From positions 1 through 64,000 of the forward strand of contig JAANDG010000198.1 of NCBI GenBank assembly GCA_036852015.1: DNA of 64,000 bases. Direction: 5' to 3'. The DNA is from Pelodera strongyloides (Eukaryota > Nematoda > Chromadorea > Rhabditida > Rhabditidae). Each line of letters begins with the position of its first letter. The first letter of the stretch is position 1. Position numbers and translations under genes: made by a program. Positions 48,290 through 60,081 of the stretch are shown here, piece by piece. The notes below the pieces were generated by a model. The model was given only the letters and a program-made list of their open reading frames with translations, was not told where the DNA came from and made no database searches.

Positions 48290-50090
48290 TTTGTATATTA
48301 CGGTCTCCTTGTAATGGTATCAGCTAATTCTTCGAAAGTTTTCGGAAATGTTTCAAAGTGGGATTTCTTTCTAGCGCGGGCCGGATCTGTAGCAAAGCGC
48401 CGCGCTCTTTAGTGGGCGAATACGGGGCGGAGGACGCGCTGGCCGATTTTTTGCACTAAAAAACGCCCACAAAAAGGAACATCCTGACGAATTGACACTA
48501 TAAAAGAAGTTTGCACAGAAACTATATAGGACTAATTAGATTATAAATAGGTTCGTGTACATTTTAAGACAATAAAATGATATAATAGCACGCAACGTTC
48601 GTGGCAAAGAGAGTAAAGCTGTTTGCACATTTGCAATGGATAGATAGAAAGTACAGTTCACCAATTTTGCTGCTAAGCTGTGGTATGTACTTCTCGTATG
48701 GGAAATTCGAGGAATCCCGGTGTATTGAGTTTTCATAAAACAAAATCTTCTACCGTATGTTAGGTCGCCTTACCACGTTATCACCCCAATCGACTACTGT
48801 AAGTATGAAGGGGGTAGGCTACCACCGGGAAGATTCTTCCTGCGTGTGCCACTTTTGTCAGACCTGGCAGATCAAAATGACTTTACACTTACAATTACGT
48901 TTACCAGTCAGTTCGATCTACGAAAAATTACTTTTAGGGTCAGAACTATTTTTTGTTTGTTTATATTGTATATAATTTTATACTTTGTGAGTTTGTGAGT
49001 GCGTCACGAAGTGAAATGATGTCACTTCCATCACGAGCTCACAATAGTAGGTGAAGAGTCAAGGATTATGTTGTCTAGTCTTTGCTTTACGCTCAAGCAG
49101 CCACATCGGTTCTTTAGGCGTTCGCATATAATTCCACCGCACAAAAAAAAACCGGCTCAACCTCAAAAGTGCGCCATCATCCATCATAGCACAAAGATTA
49201 TACTAAGGGAACACGCGAGCGGCGGTTAGAGGTTCAACACCTTCCGCGTCAGCGCCTAGTCCGTGGGGGTAGAGCTGAACAAGCACAGGGAAATGAACAC
49301 CTTGGAATGGAGCGCCAGTGAGCTTCTATTCCTAAACATGTACCCTAACCTAAGCCTAAGTAAGCCAAAACCACGTGACTATGCCTAACTATTCTAAGTA
49401 AGCCTAAGCCACCTGATATGCCTAACTATTCTAATTAAGCCTAAGCTACCTGCTATGCCGAACTATTCTAAGTATGCCTAAACCACGTGCTATGCCTAAC
49501 TATTCTAAGTAAGCTTAAACCACGTGACATGCCTAACTATTCTAAGTAAGCCTAAGCCATCTGCTATGCCTAACTATTCTAAGTAAGCCTAAACCACGTG
49601 ATATGCCGAACTATTCTAAGTATGCCTAAACCACGTGATATACCTAACTATTCTAAGTAAGCCTGAGCCACATGCTATGCTAACTATAAGTCTAATATAA
49701 GCCTAAACCTGATTTGGTCACGGGCGACAGAGCAACTTTCAAGCGCAAAGATGAGAGAAAACTATTTCACTACCCGTAGAGTCTTGATCCTTTGTTTATT
49801 GACATTTTCTTGAGTTGTCTTATTCAACACAACATTTTTAAAGAAAGGCTAAAGGTTAAATATTCGTATTCATTGGAATCTGTATACGTACTATATTTAG
49901 GAAGCGTTAGTTATCTTATAAAGGAGAAGAGTTTACTTTTTTTGTTTGAAGCCGCGTGTGAACGCAACGAAAATTTGAATATCTAAAGGCTATAAAAGGA
50001 GAGCCGGAGCCCCGTCTCAGGCGAATTTTATTTCATGATTTTTCAAGATACGTTGCAAATGTTTCACATAAGTGTGCTCACTGATGTTCC
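48290..50090. other. Intergenic around the 37-bp minisatellite, no gene recognised
   Basis: A GC-rich stretch at 48370-48460 lies just upstream of the DUF229 start. ORFs here are short and AT-biased. Nothing else is recognised apart from the minisatellite at 49365-49700. Confidence 0.6.
49365..49700 (+). repeat. 37-bp minisatellite with GCCTAA and CACGTG motifs, about nine copies
   Basis: Repeats start at 49383, 49420, 49457, 49494, 49531, 49568, 49605, 49642 and 49679, a strict 37-bp period. Each has GCCTAACTATTCTAAGTAAG-like sequence; several carry CACGTG (canonical E-box). GCCTAA is the complement of the nematode telomere hexamer TTAGGC and occurs about twice per unit. Confidence 0.95.
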
Positions 50091-51553
50091 TGCATTTTAG
50101 ACTTTAAAAGTCGCCTCATAATAATAATTTATTGACACATTATATAAAATATATAAGTGTGCATCATATAAATGATGATGAGAAGGTTGGCAAATTAAGC
50201 CACATGTAACGATTAGCTTGAGGTTCGTTTATAAGAAAAGAGTAACACCTTGCAACAAATCAATTACCAATAAGATTGAGTGTTTCGCCATAGTTGATTT
50301 TTTGAATTTTGAATTTTCGTGCATTACCTCAGGAAATAAAACAATAACATAACACACACAATAGTGAATTATAACATAAATCTATATACTACGGCATGCC
50401 TAAGAATAGTTTCTACCTAGCCACCTTTCTCAAATTCTAGCATCCGTAATATACCTCCACCCGCAGTAATTCGAATGAGCTATGCACGAAAATTCATATA
50501 CCGCACATGGTAGTTTTTGTGGATAAGCCACAGGCGTGCTACTCAAGGATACAGGTAAAATGATTAAATACAAGTTTGCTTCATGGATTGTTCACTGAGG
50601 TTGGTTGAGGTTGGTTCCATACATACATGTTTGCACATGTTTGATTCTGATATAATTCTTTTAGAACGCAGATAAACATAACAAATACGATTCGATGTAG
50701 TTAACAGTTGAAAATAGATACGAAACGAAATAACAGAGGTGAAAGTAAATATGATATTTAGGTTTCTTCGTGACTTTTCCATGATGTAGATGTAGCTGCA
50801 AACTCTAATGGCCGTTTTTAGAAGATTTCTAAATGAATGTGATGATTAATTCGTTCTTGGAATATAGGTATATTCCCTAAACCCGACTGTGATATCATTT
50901 TCTTCGAAACTATTTAGAATTTGTGTGATGTCTGACGATTTCAATAGCCTTTTAAATGTTTTAGAATCATGTGCCTTTAGCAATTGTTCTGGCATTTTGT
51001 TTAGCCATCTGGCCGTACGCAGAAAGAAACTGTGATAAAACGGGTTACGCTTTGCCAAAGGAACATGATATTCAAACGACGATAATCGTCCTCGAGTAGG
51101 CTTCATTACGTAATATTTACTGAAGGAGTTGGCTAGTTCGCCTTTCAAAAGTTTGAATGTGAATATAAGGTCGTGTTGGATTCTTCTTTGTTGCAATGAA
51201 AGCAGGTTAAACTTACGTAATCGGTCTGAGTAAGATGGGATCAAGGTGCATTTTGGGTAACATTTTTGAAAGATCATGCGAGTGATTCTTGATTGCACTT
51301 TTTCGACACGTAGTTTATCTTTTTTGAGATACGGATTCCAGACAACGCTTGCAAACTCTAACAGAGGACGGACCCAAGTTTTATACGATTTTACGAGAAT
51401 CAGTGGATTTCGCTGCTTAATGCTCTTAGTAAGAGCATACCAAACACCCATACTTTTCGTACATATATTAGAAATGTGGTCAACAAAATGCCAATTATCT
51501 TGTATCTGAATTCCCAAATCTCTCATGCATTTTAGACTTTAAAAGTCGCCTCA
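50091..51553 (-). mobile_element. 5'-truncated non-LTR retrotransposon (LINE) with 28-bp target-site duplication
   Basis: The element body is 50119-51525 on the minus strand. It is flanked by identical 28-bp direct repeats at 50091-50118 and 51526-51553 (starting TGCATTTTAGACTTTAAAAG). The left boundary begins with TAATAATAATTTATT, i.e. an ATT-type tail at the element's 3' end. It encodes the C-terminal part of a reverse transcriptase and is truncated at its 5' end. Perfect duplications and an intact residual ORF point to a recent insertion. Confidence 0.88.
50846..51525 (-). CDS. Reverse transcriptase C-terminal region of a LINE, truncated
   Basis: About 226 residues open to a TAA/TAG-type stop at 50846. 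DLGIQIQDNWHFVDHISNI, KSYKTWVRPLLEFASVVWNP and VEKVQSRITRMIF match the region just downstream of the polymerase active site in jockey/CR1-like LINE reverse transcriptases. The upstream endonuclease and catalytic palm (YADD) are missing because the insertion is 5'-truncated, so it cannot be an active enzyme. The apparent first Met overlaps the target-site duplication junction and is not a real start. Confidence 0.85.
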
Positions 51554-54341
51554 GGCGGCGTGAGCCGTCTGGTTTCACATAAATGAAACACTCATCCACT
51601 GCGATAAAACTCCTTCTTCCCTGCCAAAAACCAATCCCGTTCTGGATAAAAAAACCAAGAAAGCACAAAGATTGCCAATGTTCCGATACGGTGATCATCA
51701 TGCCAACCCAAATCGTATTTTATAAATCCCAATAGATCAGAACCACATCAGTTCTGGCTGATATGGAGTTTCATCGACGAAAAAGCATGATGATAAAAGA
51801 TAAATGCAATAAAGATCGAGCATTATGGAAGAAAAATGCCAATGAATGCGGAACACAGACTGCCATAAGAAAAGATCCATCGCAAAAAAAAGCGAACTTG
51901 ATCATAAAAGACGTCTCCCTATTCTATTGCACTTGATCATAAAAGATGTCTCCCTATTCTATCACGATATTGCACTCACGATTTTTAGACGTCTGGTGAT
52001 TGCAATATCATCATTATTAGGTGAGGCGCCAGATTGTAGTTTTATAGCTTATTAGTGACTTCCTTTATTTTCTGCCATTCCTTAGCGAAAAATTCTGCGC
52101 ATCTTTTAAAAATTGCCTATTGGGTACGATTGCACATTAGTGGAAAATTGCTGGTCCGCAGCATACTAAAATTATCTATCGGCCACATTTTCAGTAATAA
52201 TATTAATAAATGTTTAGTTTCAAAGAAGAACAGTTCTTGAAGTAGTTGCTATAAGCTCGCAAACCAAAAGGTATTCTACGATGTTGGTGCGGTACGACAC
52301 CATCATACTTGTGTGCATCAATATATTAACTACGGAGATTAACTGTTAAACACATAAAGAAACACAAACACAAGTTTACTTGTTTACTGCTGACAAATTA
52401 AAAAAAATCGTACTTAGGAAAACACACACAAGTGAAAACAATAAAATCAATAAACAAATGTTACTATGAATATGAAGATATACTTATAAAATAAATAACT
52501 ATTGTTTTCACATAATAAGTGTACAAAAAACTAACCGGTACAGCTTTGAGATGCATGACCGCTCGGAGGATTTTCCTCAATAAAACCTGAGGCGCAATGG
52601 TCCTGCGCATTTTGATGCGTTCTCAAACAGGTAGTTTTAGGTCAGTCTCCGTTTTTGCATAGAATTGAAATAGACTCAACGGAGTTTCAAAGCACCTTAG
52701 CCTTAGCCAGGGCTCACAAACTGAAAACTCAAAAACAGTTAATTATGGTGATTTATATAGTTTTATACCCTTTCGGCAACAGTTTTTACCACAAAACGTG
52801 ATTGGAATAATGAGAAGAAGTCTGCTGTTATTATGAGAAAATATTAATAATTTAAAAATACACTCGACTAATAGACTAACTTATAGACTTCTAGGTGGAG
52901 TTAGGAAGCAGCGCCGGAAGTTTATAGTAACCAATTAGGGTATGACTTTAGTGAAACTCAATGTAATGCATAAGCATTATATTGTGGAAAACTTAAATTA
53001 AGTACACATTTGCTAAACAATGTACTAACAAACCAAAACGTTCTCTAAACCGTAGAATTGAATCAATTAAAGAGAGAAATTCCACCAAAAACACCATAGA
53101 ACTCGATTTTCCCTCTTTCAGTCACATCTCGTATTCGAGAACCGGTGCTGCATGAAATTTGCGTAATAAAGCCGTGAGATCTAACAATAAGTCTATGACA
53201 TAAGCAATCTATCAATCATAAGGTTGCGTCTTAAACTTACCTAGAAAACCCAAACTACATATGTTAGCGCTATCGCGCTAACAAAGGAAACTAAAAGTTT
53301 GTGTAGCAAATAAATATAATACATACAATTTAGCGCAAAAGCTAAACCACAAACTGGACAAGATCTTTATTATAACAAACAAGATCCACAAGAAAGGCAA
53401 TACATCTCTAACAAGTTACTCATCTTTTTATAACAAACCAGTAAAAGAGAAATCGGGTCAAGCAGTCAAACCAACACAGGAAAAGGAACTCAACTAGTGC
53501 TCTTACAACGCGAAATACTGATGGTGCGCGGGAAAAAATCTTGTGCGCCTACATATCGCCGCGCACATCACCCAGCTAGACTCGATCCATGTGCTCGCGA
53601 GTGCACATGGGAGAAGCACCATTTCGCACAAAACTGGCGAGGTAGGGAGAAGACGCCGCGCACCCTTTTATCTGGGTCTGCATCATTTTCGTACAATCGT
53701 CGCGCGAAATTTTCGCGCCAGGGTTTCGCCGCGCAACATCCTAGCCCAGTCATTGTGCAGGCAATGAACCCAATAACAGATTCTTCGCACTGCCCAATTT
53801 TTATATCTAGAGTTCGTTCATTTCTACAGTAAAAATACTATGCATATAAAAATCTGTACTCCTAACCATAGACCCTCATCCTATGTACCTAGAAGTATAT
53901 TGATTACCATTTTATCCATAGAGCCTTCACTTAATCGCAATCTGATGTGTAGTGAAACGCAGCTTGCAAATACGATGAATATCGCGCATTTGCGGCGTAA
54001 ACGTATAGGGCGTGCAAATTTTCAGTTGGCGCACATGTGGCACTTTTTCTTTCTCTATGTAATGAGCCCGTTGCTTGCAAATAGCTAAAAACGGAATGCA
54101 CCCCTATAATACACAGTTTTGAAACAAAGCTGAGCGTCCCATCCATTTCCCATAAGAAAAATGACCCCCTGTAAAGCATAACAAAAACTTTATCATACGC
54201 ATTAATATTTGCATAAGCGAAACAAAAACCTGTTACATGTAGTACAAATTGGCTAGAAGCGTGACTTATTGAAACTTTAAAAAATAATACAAAAGTACAT
54301 CACAATCCTCATATATAAACATATCACAATGAAAGAGAACA
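51554..54341. other. Intergenic, no gene recognised
   Basis: It contains a 33-bp direct duplication at about 51896-51963 (ATCATAAAAGACGTCTCCC twice) and a GC-rich block at 53510-53760 with inverted GCGC motifs. The string at 53714-53735 (CGCGCCAGGGTTTCGCCGCG plus two bases) is repeated exactly at 36807-36828. Small ORFs lack splice context. Confidence 0.6.
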
Positions 54342-54503
54342 TTAAAGCGAAATACTTGCCGGTTTTTGAAACACATCGAAGCAGCGTATGCAAATGAACA
54401 AATATTATAATAAAAATGGAGCTAAACGAGCAAATTAGCATAAGTACGTAAGAACTCAGTTGTCCACGATGCGTTTCAAAAACCGGCTGGTATTTCGCTT
54501 TAA
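54342..54503. mobile_element. TTAA inverted-repeat element, family A
   Basis: TTAAAGCGAAATACTTGCCG to GGCTGGTATTTCGCTTTAA. The interior is in the opposite orientation to most other copies (TATGCAAATGA nearer the left arm). It lies 475 bp downstream of the ATG3 stop. Confidence 0.92.
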
Positions 54504-54977
54504 AGAAGGACGAATACCGGGGCCGGACAAATCTCCTAATCATTTAATCGATGCAAAACGAGGTGACAATATAAGGCAAAATCCGAAAGTAATGAAATGC
54601 TCATATACAAACTGACACAAATGAAGTGCACACATTAAAACCATAAAAAAGATTAAGAGGGATAGGTATGCACAAATTACTATGGAGCTATGGCCGAAAA
54701 AAAAAACAAGTATCTATAATTCAAGCGTTCCAACTTAACATATTCTTTAAATAACCAGCAGTGAGCAGTGCTACAAAAGGGGTCAATATTATCTTACAAT
54801 CCGAGGCTCAATGAATATAATATGTATCTTGTAGCACTTTTTCTACACGAACACTAGTAAGTAACGACCAAATGGGTCACATCAGTTCCATCTTTAAATT
54901 AGAGACTCGGTCCAAAATTAAAACATAATATAAGATACTACCATCTGACTCATGCAAAGGAACAACTCCAACGATAC

Positions 54978-57191
54978 TCACAGTTGGATACTGCGAGTAT
55001 AATCGTACTCAATGGTCGGGATGATCGCCTATAATGGGAAGATTTTCATTAGAGAACACCAAACCTAGATATGTCACTTGGTTTAAAGCGACAGACGACA
55101 GGAGCATACATTGATAACACATGTGCGTGAACATAGAAATGTTAGTTAGTAATAAATCCTGAAAACACTAAATATGCACTAGCTTGTATGGACCTCGACT
55201 ACAGTTTCTTTTTTTTTAATATTTAGACTCATGCGAGACGCTAGATACAATAATAAATACAGTTCTTAATAAAAAAAAACCAACCTGCACAAACTTGAGG
55301 AACACAAGCATGTACTGATGTACGCCCAGATCTTTCCCGTTATCTGCGAGTTGGTCACAAAGTCGTTTCATTGTCTAAAAGAAGGAGTAGATAAACGAGT
55401 AAAACAAGACAAATGTAATTATAATGTTGTATTGAAGGATATAATTCGATATAGCGTTAAATTGCATGTGTGCAGTGTGCTTCGTTGCTAATAAATGTAA
55501 TAAGTGTTCAAATGTTCAAATGGAAATGTAGAACTATACTACACTAAAGAAAGTGAATTCGCGCTCCATGCAAATGTAGATGTTTCATGAATGATAGAAA
55601 TGCCTCAATAAAATTCCAACACATTGTGCCAGGCCCTTTCTTCATGTGATAATGTGGTTAAATTGGCTTCGAGCGTGTTTGGAAATGCAAATACAGTAAG
55701 TATTATCAGATAACTAACCTCAGCATGACGACAAGGATGTACACTGGCCATTGGAGGCCCATCAATATGGGGATGAGTCTCGATTGTGATCGTTTTATTC
55801 GCATGGTCCTGAAAACACAAGAAAGTGCGAGTAAAACAAAAAACATTTGCAGGGTTAGGCAGTTAGTCAACTTCATATCTTGCTAACTTGCTAACTTAAT
55901 ATAGATGCACACATGAAAGAAAGATACCTGGTCTCTTACTAAAGGAAAATAGACCATGGCAAATAGTCAAAGGAAGATTCAAAAACTGAACGAAAAAATA
56001 TTAACAAAATTAACATACAGCTGAAAAGTCTTCGTTCATCTGCTCAGTATTGAGCGGCCTTCGATTCTCATCGTAACCACCGAGCCATAATCGGGGCACC
56101 TAAACGAGTAATATTGAAGCCATATTGTACCCACTTCGGAAAATTTGAAATTTGAATATGGCACGCATTTCTTGAATATGCAAAGTGTGTGCCCGTCCTG
56201 CAAGCTTCGGGCACACACCTTGCATAGGATACATAGGAAATGTGTATCATATGCAAATTTCCCAAAGTAGGTACAATACGACTTTAAAGGTACAAATTAC
56301 TACGAAACTACGCGGCGTATTTTGCGCGTTGCGCTAAGTTAAAATGTTTGAAAGTATACGTGTTAGAGTATATGATATCCCATCACAAAAATCAGAATGT
56401 CGCTTTAACGCCATTGCCAGACAAAATATATAAATACTTTATTTCACATAATTGCAAAGTAAAGTGCTCAGAAGAGCCGAAAGACAAAAAGACAATAATA
56501 CACCAAAAAAACAAGCAACGAAAAAAACACGAACACGAACAATGAATGAGAAAATGAGAAAATATAAATTTTATTCAAGCACCAATATTGCAATCTGCCT
56601 GGTCACTCAACTCAACGAGATCGAGCGCGTTAATTTTGGCAAATAGAACTATTCCACGGGAATGAGAGCAATGAGCTCAGCTACGGTGCATTAACGTAAC
56701 TAGTAGTAGGCGAATTGCGAACATGCAAAAATGATTGCCACATCTTTTACCTGATAGTATTTATCGTAGGTAATATGAAGATCATAAGTTCTCGGCCTTT
56801 CCACCTCGGCTGCAACCTTCGAGCTTGTAGCAGCAACAAACCTGAGCAAATATATGCTTATCTTAAAGCGAAATATCACCCGGTTTGGGGTTTTTTCACC
56901 AAAAATAGTTTAAAAACAGTTATAAACGAAAATAAATATAAAAACACAAACAAATAAGTGCGTATTATAAAAAAATGTGTTCAAACTAAGGTTTTCGTTT
57001 GATTTTGTATGGAAAAATCCGCACATGGCGGACGGCTTAGTAAAATAGCTAAAAAAAACTCCATCTGGGGATTTAAATAATTACCATTCCGCGGCGTCCG
57101 CGACGAAGTTGACCGTATTTGAAGTGGGAGTAAAGTAATCCGAGTCGGGGTTTAAGCAATAAAGCACGGTTGTTTACTCCGCCTCTTTTTT

Positions 57192-57228
<37 letters not shown>

Positions 57229-60081
57229 CGTAATACCGGCCGATTTTTGGAACACATCGATCACAGTCAACACCTCATTCTTATGCAGCTTATGCTAATG
57301 GACATACATTTTAAATGCAATCATTTGTTTACGAGACCGACCGCTAATTCGCTTTAAAGCTAAATACCGGCCGAGAAACACGTCGTATTCTTATGCAGCT
57401 TATGCAAATGGACATACATTAGAATATTCGCTTTAACATAAGTCGATAGTCAATGGTTTCGTCATGAGTCGAGGAACTTCTTCACGGTGGAATTTAAACT
57501 ATTCTAAGATTTCGGGTCATCCGGACCAGTTCCAAAGCGATTTGTCCATTAACATAAAACACCCTTGACCTTGACATAACTAAGCATCAATAGAACTTCA
57601 AACTCCAATCGCGAAAAAAACTCACCTATTCGGGTCAGCGTCCTCTATTCCTCCACTTTCCACAAGGTCGTCCAGGTCAACTTCATCGTCATCATCTTCG
57701 TCCGCGGTCGGATCCTGCTATTGTTCTCGTCAGATAAAGAGGGATTACTCGTAAACTGACACTTTATCGTAACTATAGGCGAACACGGACTATTCAGCCC
57801 AGTCACAACAGCAGTTTATATGGCGATACGTAACCGCGATGTGCTTCACACAAACAATAACTTTACAAAAGCTTCAGATATGGTCAGAGGTACTGGTACA
57901 TAGAAGTGAGGTTACCTCACAATTTATGCCAAATGTACACGCAATCCACAATAGAGACGCAGAAAATGTAGACTCTGCCCGCGTGCAAGAAAAACGGGAA
58001 AGCAATTAGAATGTGAGATATGAGTCGAATAGATACCTGAGGCTGCTCGAGATCCATGGCCTGTGCCTTTTCCTCATAGTTTCCGTAGTGATGTGTGTCC
58101 ACCCATCCACTATCCTCATCTCCAGCAAATCCGTCGTCGGCACCAATTTCGCCAGCAGACAGAACCTGAAAATATATAGTTTTATATGAAAATATATAGT
58201 TTTATATGAAAATATATAGTATTACATGTAAATATATAGTTTTATAGTAGTAGGGAATAGTAGTACTAGTACCTAATACCGAAGACAAATGTATTACGCC
58301 AGGCACGCCTGCGGTATACCACAAAAATTCGGACAATTAACAGGCAACAGGTTATGAAGATCTACTATTAAATCGGGTAGATTCGCCGAAAGAGGCAACC
58401 CGGCCCTGCTCGTGTGAACATTGTGTGCGCTAGGGTGAATGGGAAGTGTGATTGCGAAAAGGGGTGCGTGTAGCTCAACCGGTGAGTGCTTGTCAAGTAG
58501 ACACAAGTGACGCGGGTTCGAGTCCGCTCCACGCCATTTTTCGCACAAGACACAAGATTACCCTAGTGGAGCCAGTGTAGGCTTACTGGACAGCAAAATA
58601 CAGTGTTTCAAAGAATATGCAAAATAGCCTCATTATGGAAACGTTTGATGTACATATGCTGGAAATAGCTTGCACTCCCGATCATACAAGAAATGTAATA
58701 TCAAGTATCAGCAAGAAAAGGAAGAATACCTTTTCCTGTGAAGGGTCGTATTCCATCTGACTGCATCTTTTGTGGCAAGGCACGTTTCGAGTGATCAGAA
58801 ATTGCTTATCTTCTGGAAGATAGTCTCGGATTCTAAACAAATAGATTCAAGTAATTAGCACACGAGAAAGTGTCGAATATTTGAGTACTAAGTTCTGTAA
58901 CCATTAAGTCATGATCGGGTTGGTTTAAAGTTAAGTCTACGTACGCGCAACGTCGATCAATGTAGTTCTTCAGAGCCCCTTTCTTTATATCTTATCGCTA
59001 ATAAACGACAATAAAAAACGCATAATGTAGTTCTTTCTCTTCATTTGTTATGCACATCTCCTGGTGTTACTTAATAAACAGTAGTTGTTTGTCAACAAAA
59101 TTTGCTCTGAGGTTAAAACAACAACAACATCAACGTAAACTATCCCAGCCTACCTTGAAGGGTCAGAAGCTCTCGCCCATTGCCAAGTAGGACAATGATG
59201 CACTAGATTATCACCGGCAATGAGGAATTCCTCAGGTGTGAGTACACCGGTCTCTCGAAATTTGCTCTCCTTCAAAACGGCAGTGAACCTGAAAAGTAGA
59301 GAACCTTCGCTATACAAAATTTACCTTACGCAAAAAACGATGAGCGTAACAAAGCATAAAAATTAAGCCAAAACGACGACAGTGCTGGCATTGCAACTTG
59401 CAACATACCAGAGTTACATAAAAGAGTATGAAAGATGAATGATACCACAAAGCAATTGAGCTTATGAGTGAACGGAGGGAAAAAAATATACATGAGAGAT
59501 AAATGTTCAGACCCCTAAAGCTCCCTCCGGTTGGCGCGCTGCCAACCGTGCATTTTCGCATGCGATCGTGCATTTTTTTTTCGCATTTTTTTCTCCATTC
59601 TTTTCTCTCTCTCTCTCTCCCCCTATCTTCTCTCTCTATTTCACTCTCTCTATTTTCCCTCTCTCTATTTCCCTCTCTCTATTTCCCTCTCTCTATTTCC
59701 CTCTATTTTCACTCTCTCTATTTCACTCTCTCTATTTCACTCTATTCACTTCTCTATTTTCATTTTCACTCTCTCTATTTCTCTCCTCTATTTCACTCTC
59801 TCTATTTCACTCTCTTTCACTAATTTTCCTCTCTCTCTATTTTCCGTAAGAGAGAGAGAGGGAGGGGAGAAGCACACACACACAGAAAAGTACTGTCGCA
59901 TTTTCACAACGAAAAAAAAATGCGAAAGAAATGCACGATCGCATGCGAAAATGCACGGTTGGCAGCGCGCCAATCCGGAGGGAGCTTAGGGGTCTGAACA
60001 TTTATCTTATACATGAGAAGCAGCATACCGTTCTCCAACTCCAATTGCCATCTGGGTCAGACGATTCTTCAAATGGTCCAT
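54978..60081 (-). CDS. atg-3: ATG3, autophagy E2-like conjugating enzyme, complete
   Basis: ATG3 transfers ATG8/LC3/GABARAP proteins from ATG7 to phosphatidylethanolamine on autophagic membranes. Ten exons 5' to 3': 60029-60081, 59154-59288, 58730-58832, 58037-58165, 57626-57717, 56751-56841, 56019-56099, 55719-55808, 55285-55374, 54978-55028 (TGA). All phases close, giving 304 residues, close to the family's usual 310-315. Landmarks: [43 protein letters not shown], an acidic flexible loop ([15 protein letters not shown]) for ATG7/ATG8 binding, [25 protein letters not shown], the catalytic Cys254 in VHPCRHAE, and the C-terminal [18 protein letters not shown]. The C terminus ends SIQL, not the usual short aromatic/basic tail. 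Introns hold several inverted-repeat elements. It is divergent from MPP-beta. Confidence 0.97.
56114..56287. mobile_element. TTAA element, family B-like imperfect palindrome, in an ATG3 intron
   Basis: The right end is GTACAATACGACTTTAA; the left end (GAAGCCATATTGTACCC) has lost its TTAA. The arms include GTGTGTGCCCG and its inverse CGGGCACACACC around the centre, plus ATAGGATACATA shared with the palindrome at 47034-47204. Confidence 0.75.
57194..57224 (+). repeat. Poly-T run
   Basis: About 31 consecutive T, directly preceding a TTAA element in an ATG3 intron. Confidence 0.95.
57223..57436. mobile_element. Two shortened TTAA family A elements fused at one TTAA
   Basis: The first unit 57223-57357 (TTAAAGCGTAATACCGGCCG to TAATTCGCTTTAA) shares its right TTAA with a second unit at 57354-57436 (TTAAAGCTAAATACCGGCCG to ATATTCGCTTTAA). 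Both contain TTATGCAGCTTATGC. A lone left end (TTAAAGCGAAATATCACCCG) also occurs at 56863. Confidence 0.85.
58169..58243 (+). repeat. 20-bp AT-rich tandem repeat, about 3.8 copies
   Basis: The unit AAAATATATAGTTTTATATG is repeated with minor changes, immediately upstream (gene strand) of ATG3 exon 58037-58165. Confidence 0.9.
58430..58566 (+). other. tRNA-like sequence inside a longer inverted repeat
   Basis: The core 58464-58536 has an A-box-like TAGCTCAACCGGTGAG and a B-box GGTTCGAGTCC at proper spacing. It has a partial acceptor stem (GCGTG with CACGC) and an anticodon stem CTTGT/ACAAG whose loop is 9 nt instead of 7. The T stem is imperfect, so a functional tRNA is doubtful. The flanks extend the pairing outward (TGCGAAAA with TTTTTCGCA; CTAGGGT with ACCCTAG). 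Probably a tRNA pseudogene or tRNA-derived repeat, antisense in an ATG3 intron. Confidence 0.6.
59497..60007. mobile_element. Mutator-like inverted-repeat element with 10-bp target duplication, in an ATG3 intron
   Basis: The terminal inverted repeats are about 85-90 bp, beginning AGATAAATGTTCAGACCCCT at 59497 and ending with its inverse at 60007. The arms include GGTTGGCGCGCTGCCAACCG and GCATGCGATCGTGCA. The 10-bp TATACATGAG at 59487-59496 is repeated at 60008-60017. Long arms with a 9-10 bp duplication are the hallmark of Mutator-like elements. The interior is mainly TCTCTATTT/CT low-complexity DNA (59604-59852) with no transposase. Confidence 0.85.

Noticed and set aside
59503..59989. Ser/Leu/Phe-rich ORFs
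   Set aside because: They come from the TCTCTATTT filler of the Mutator-like element.
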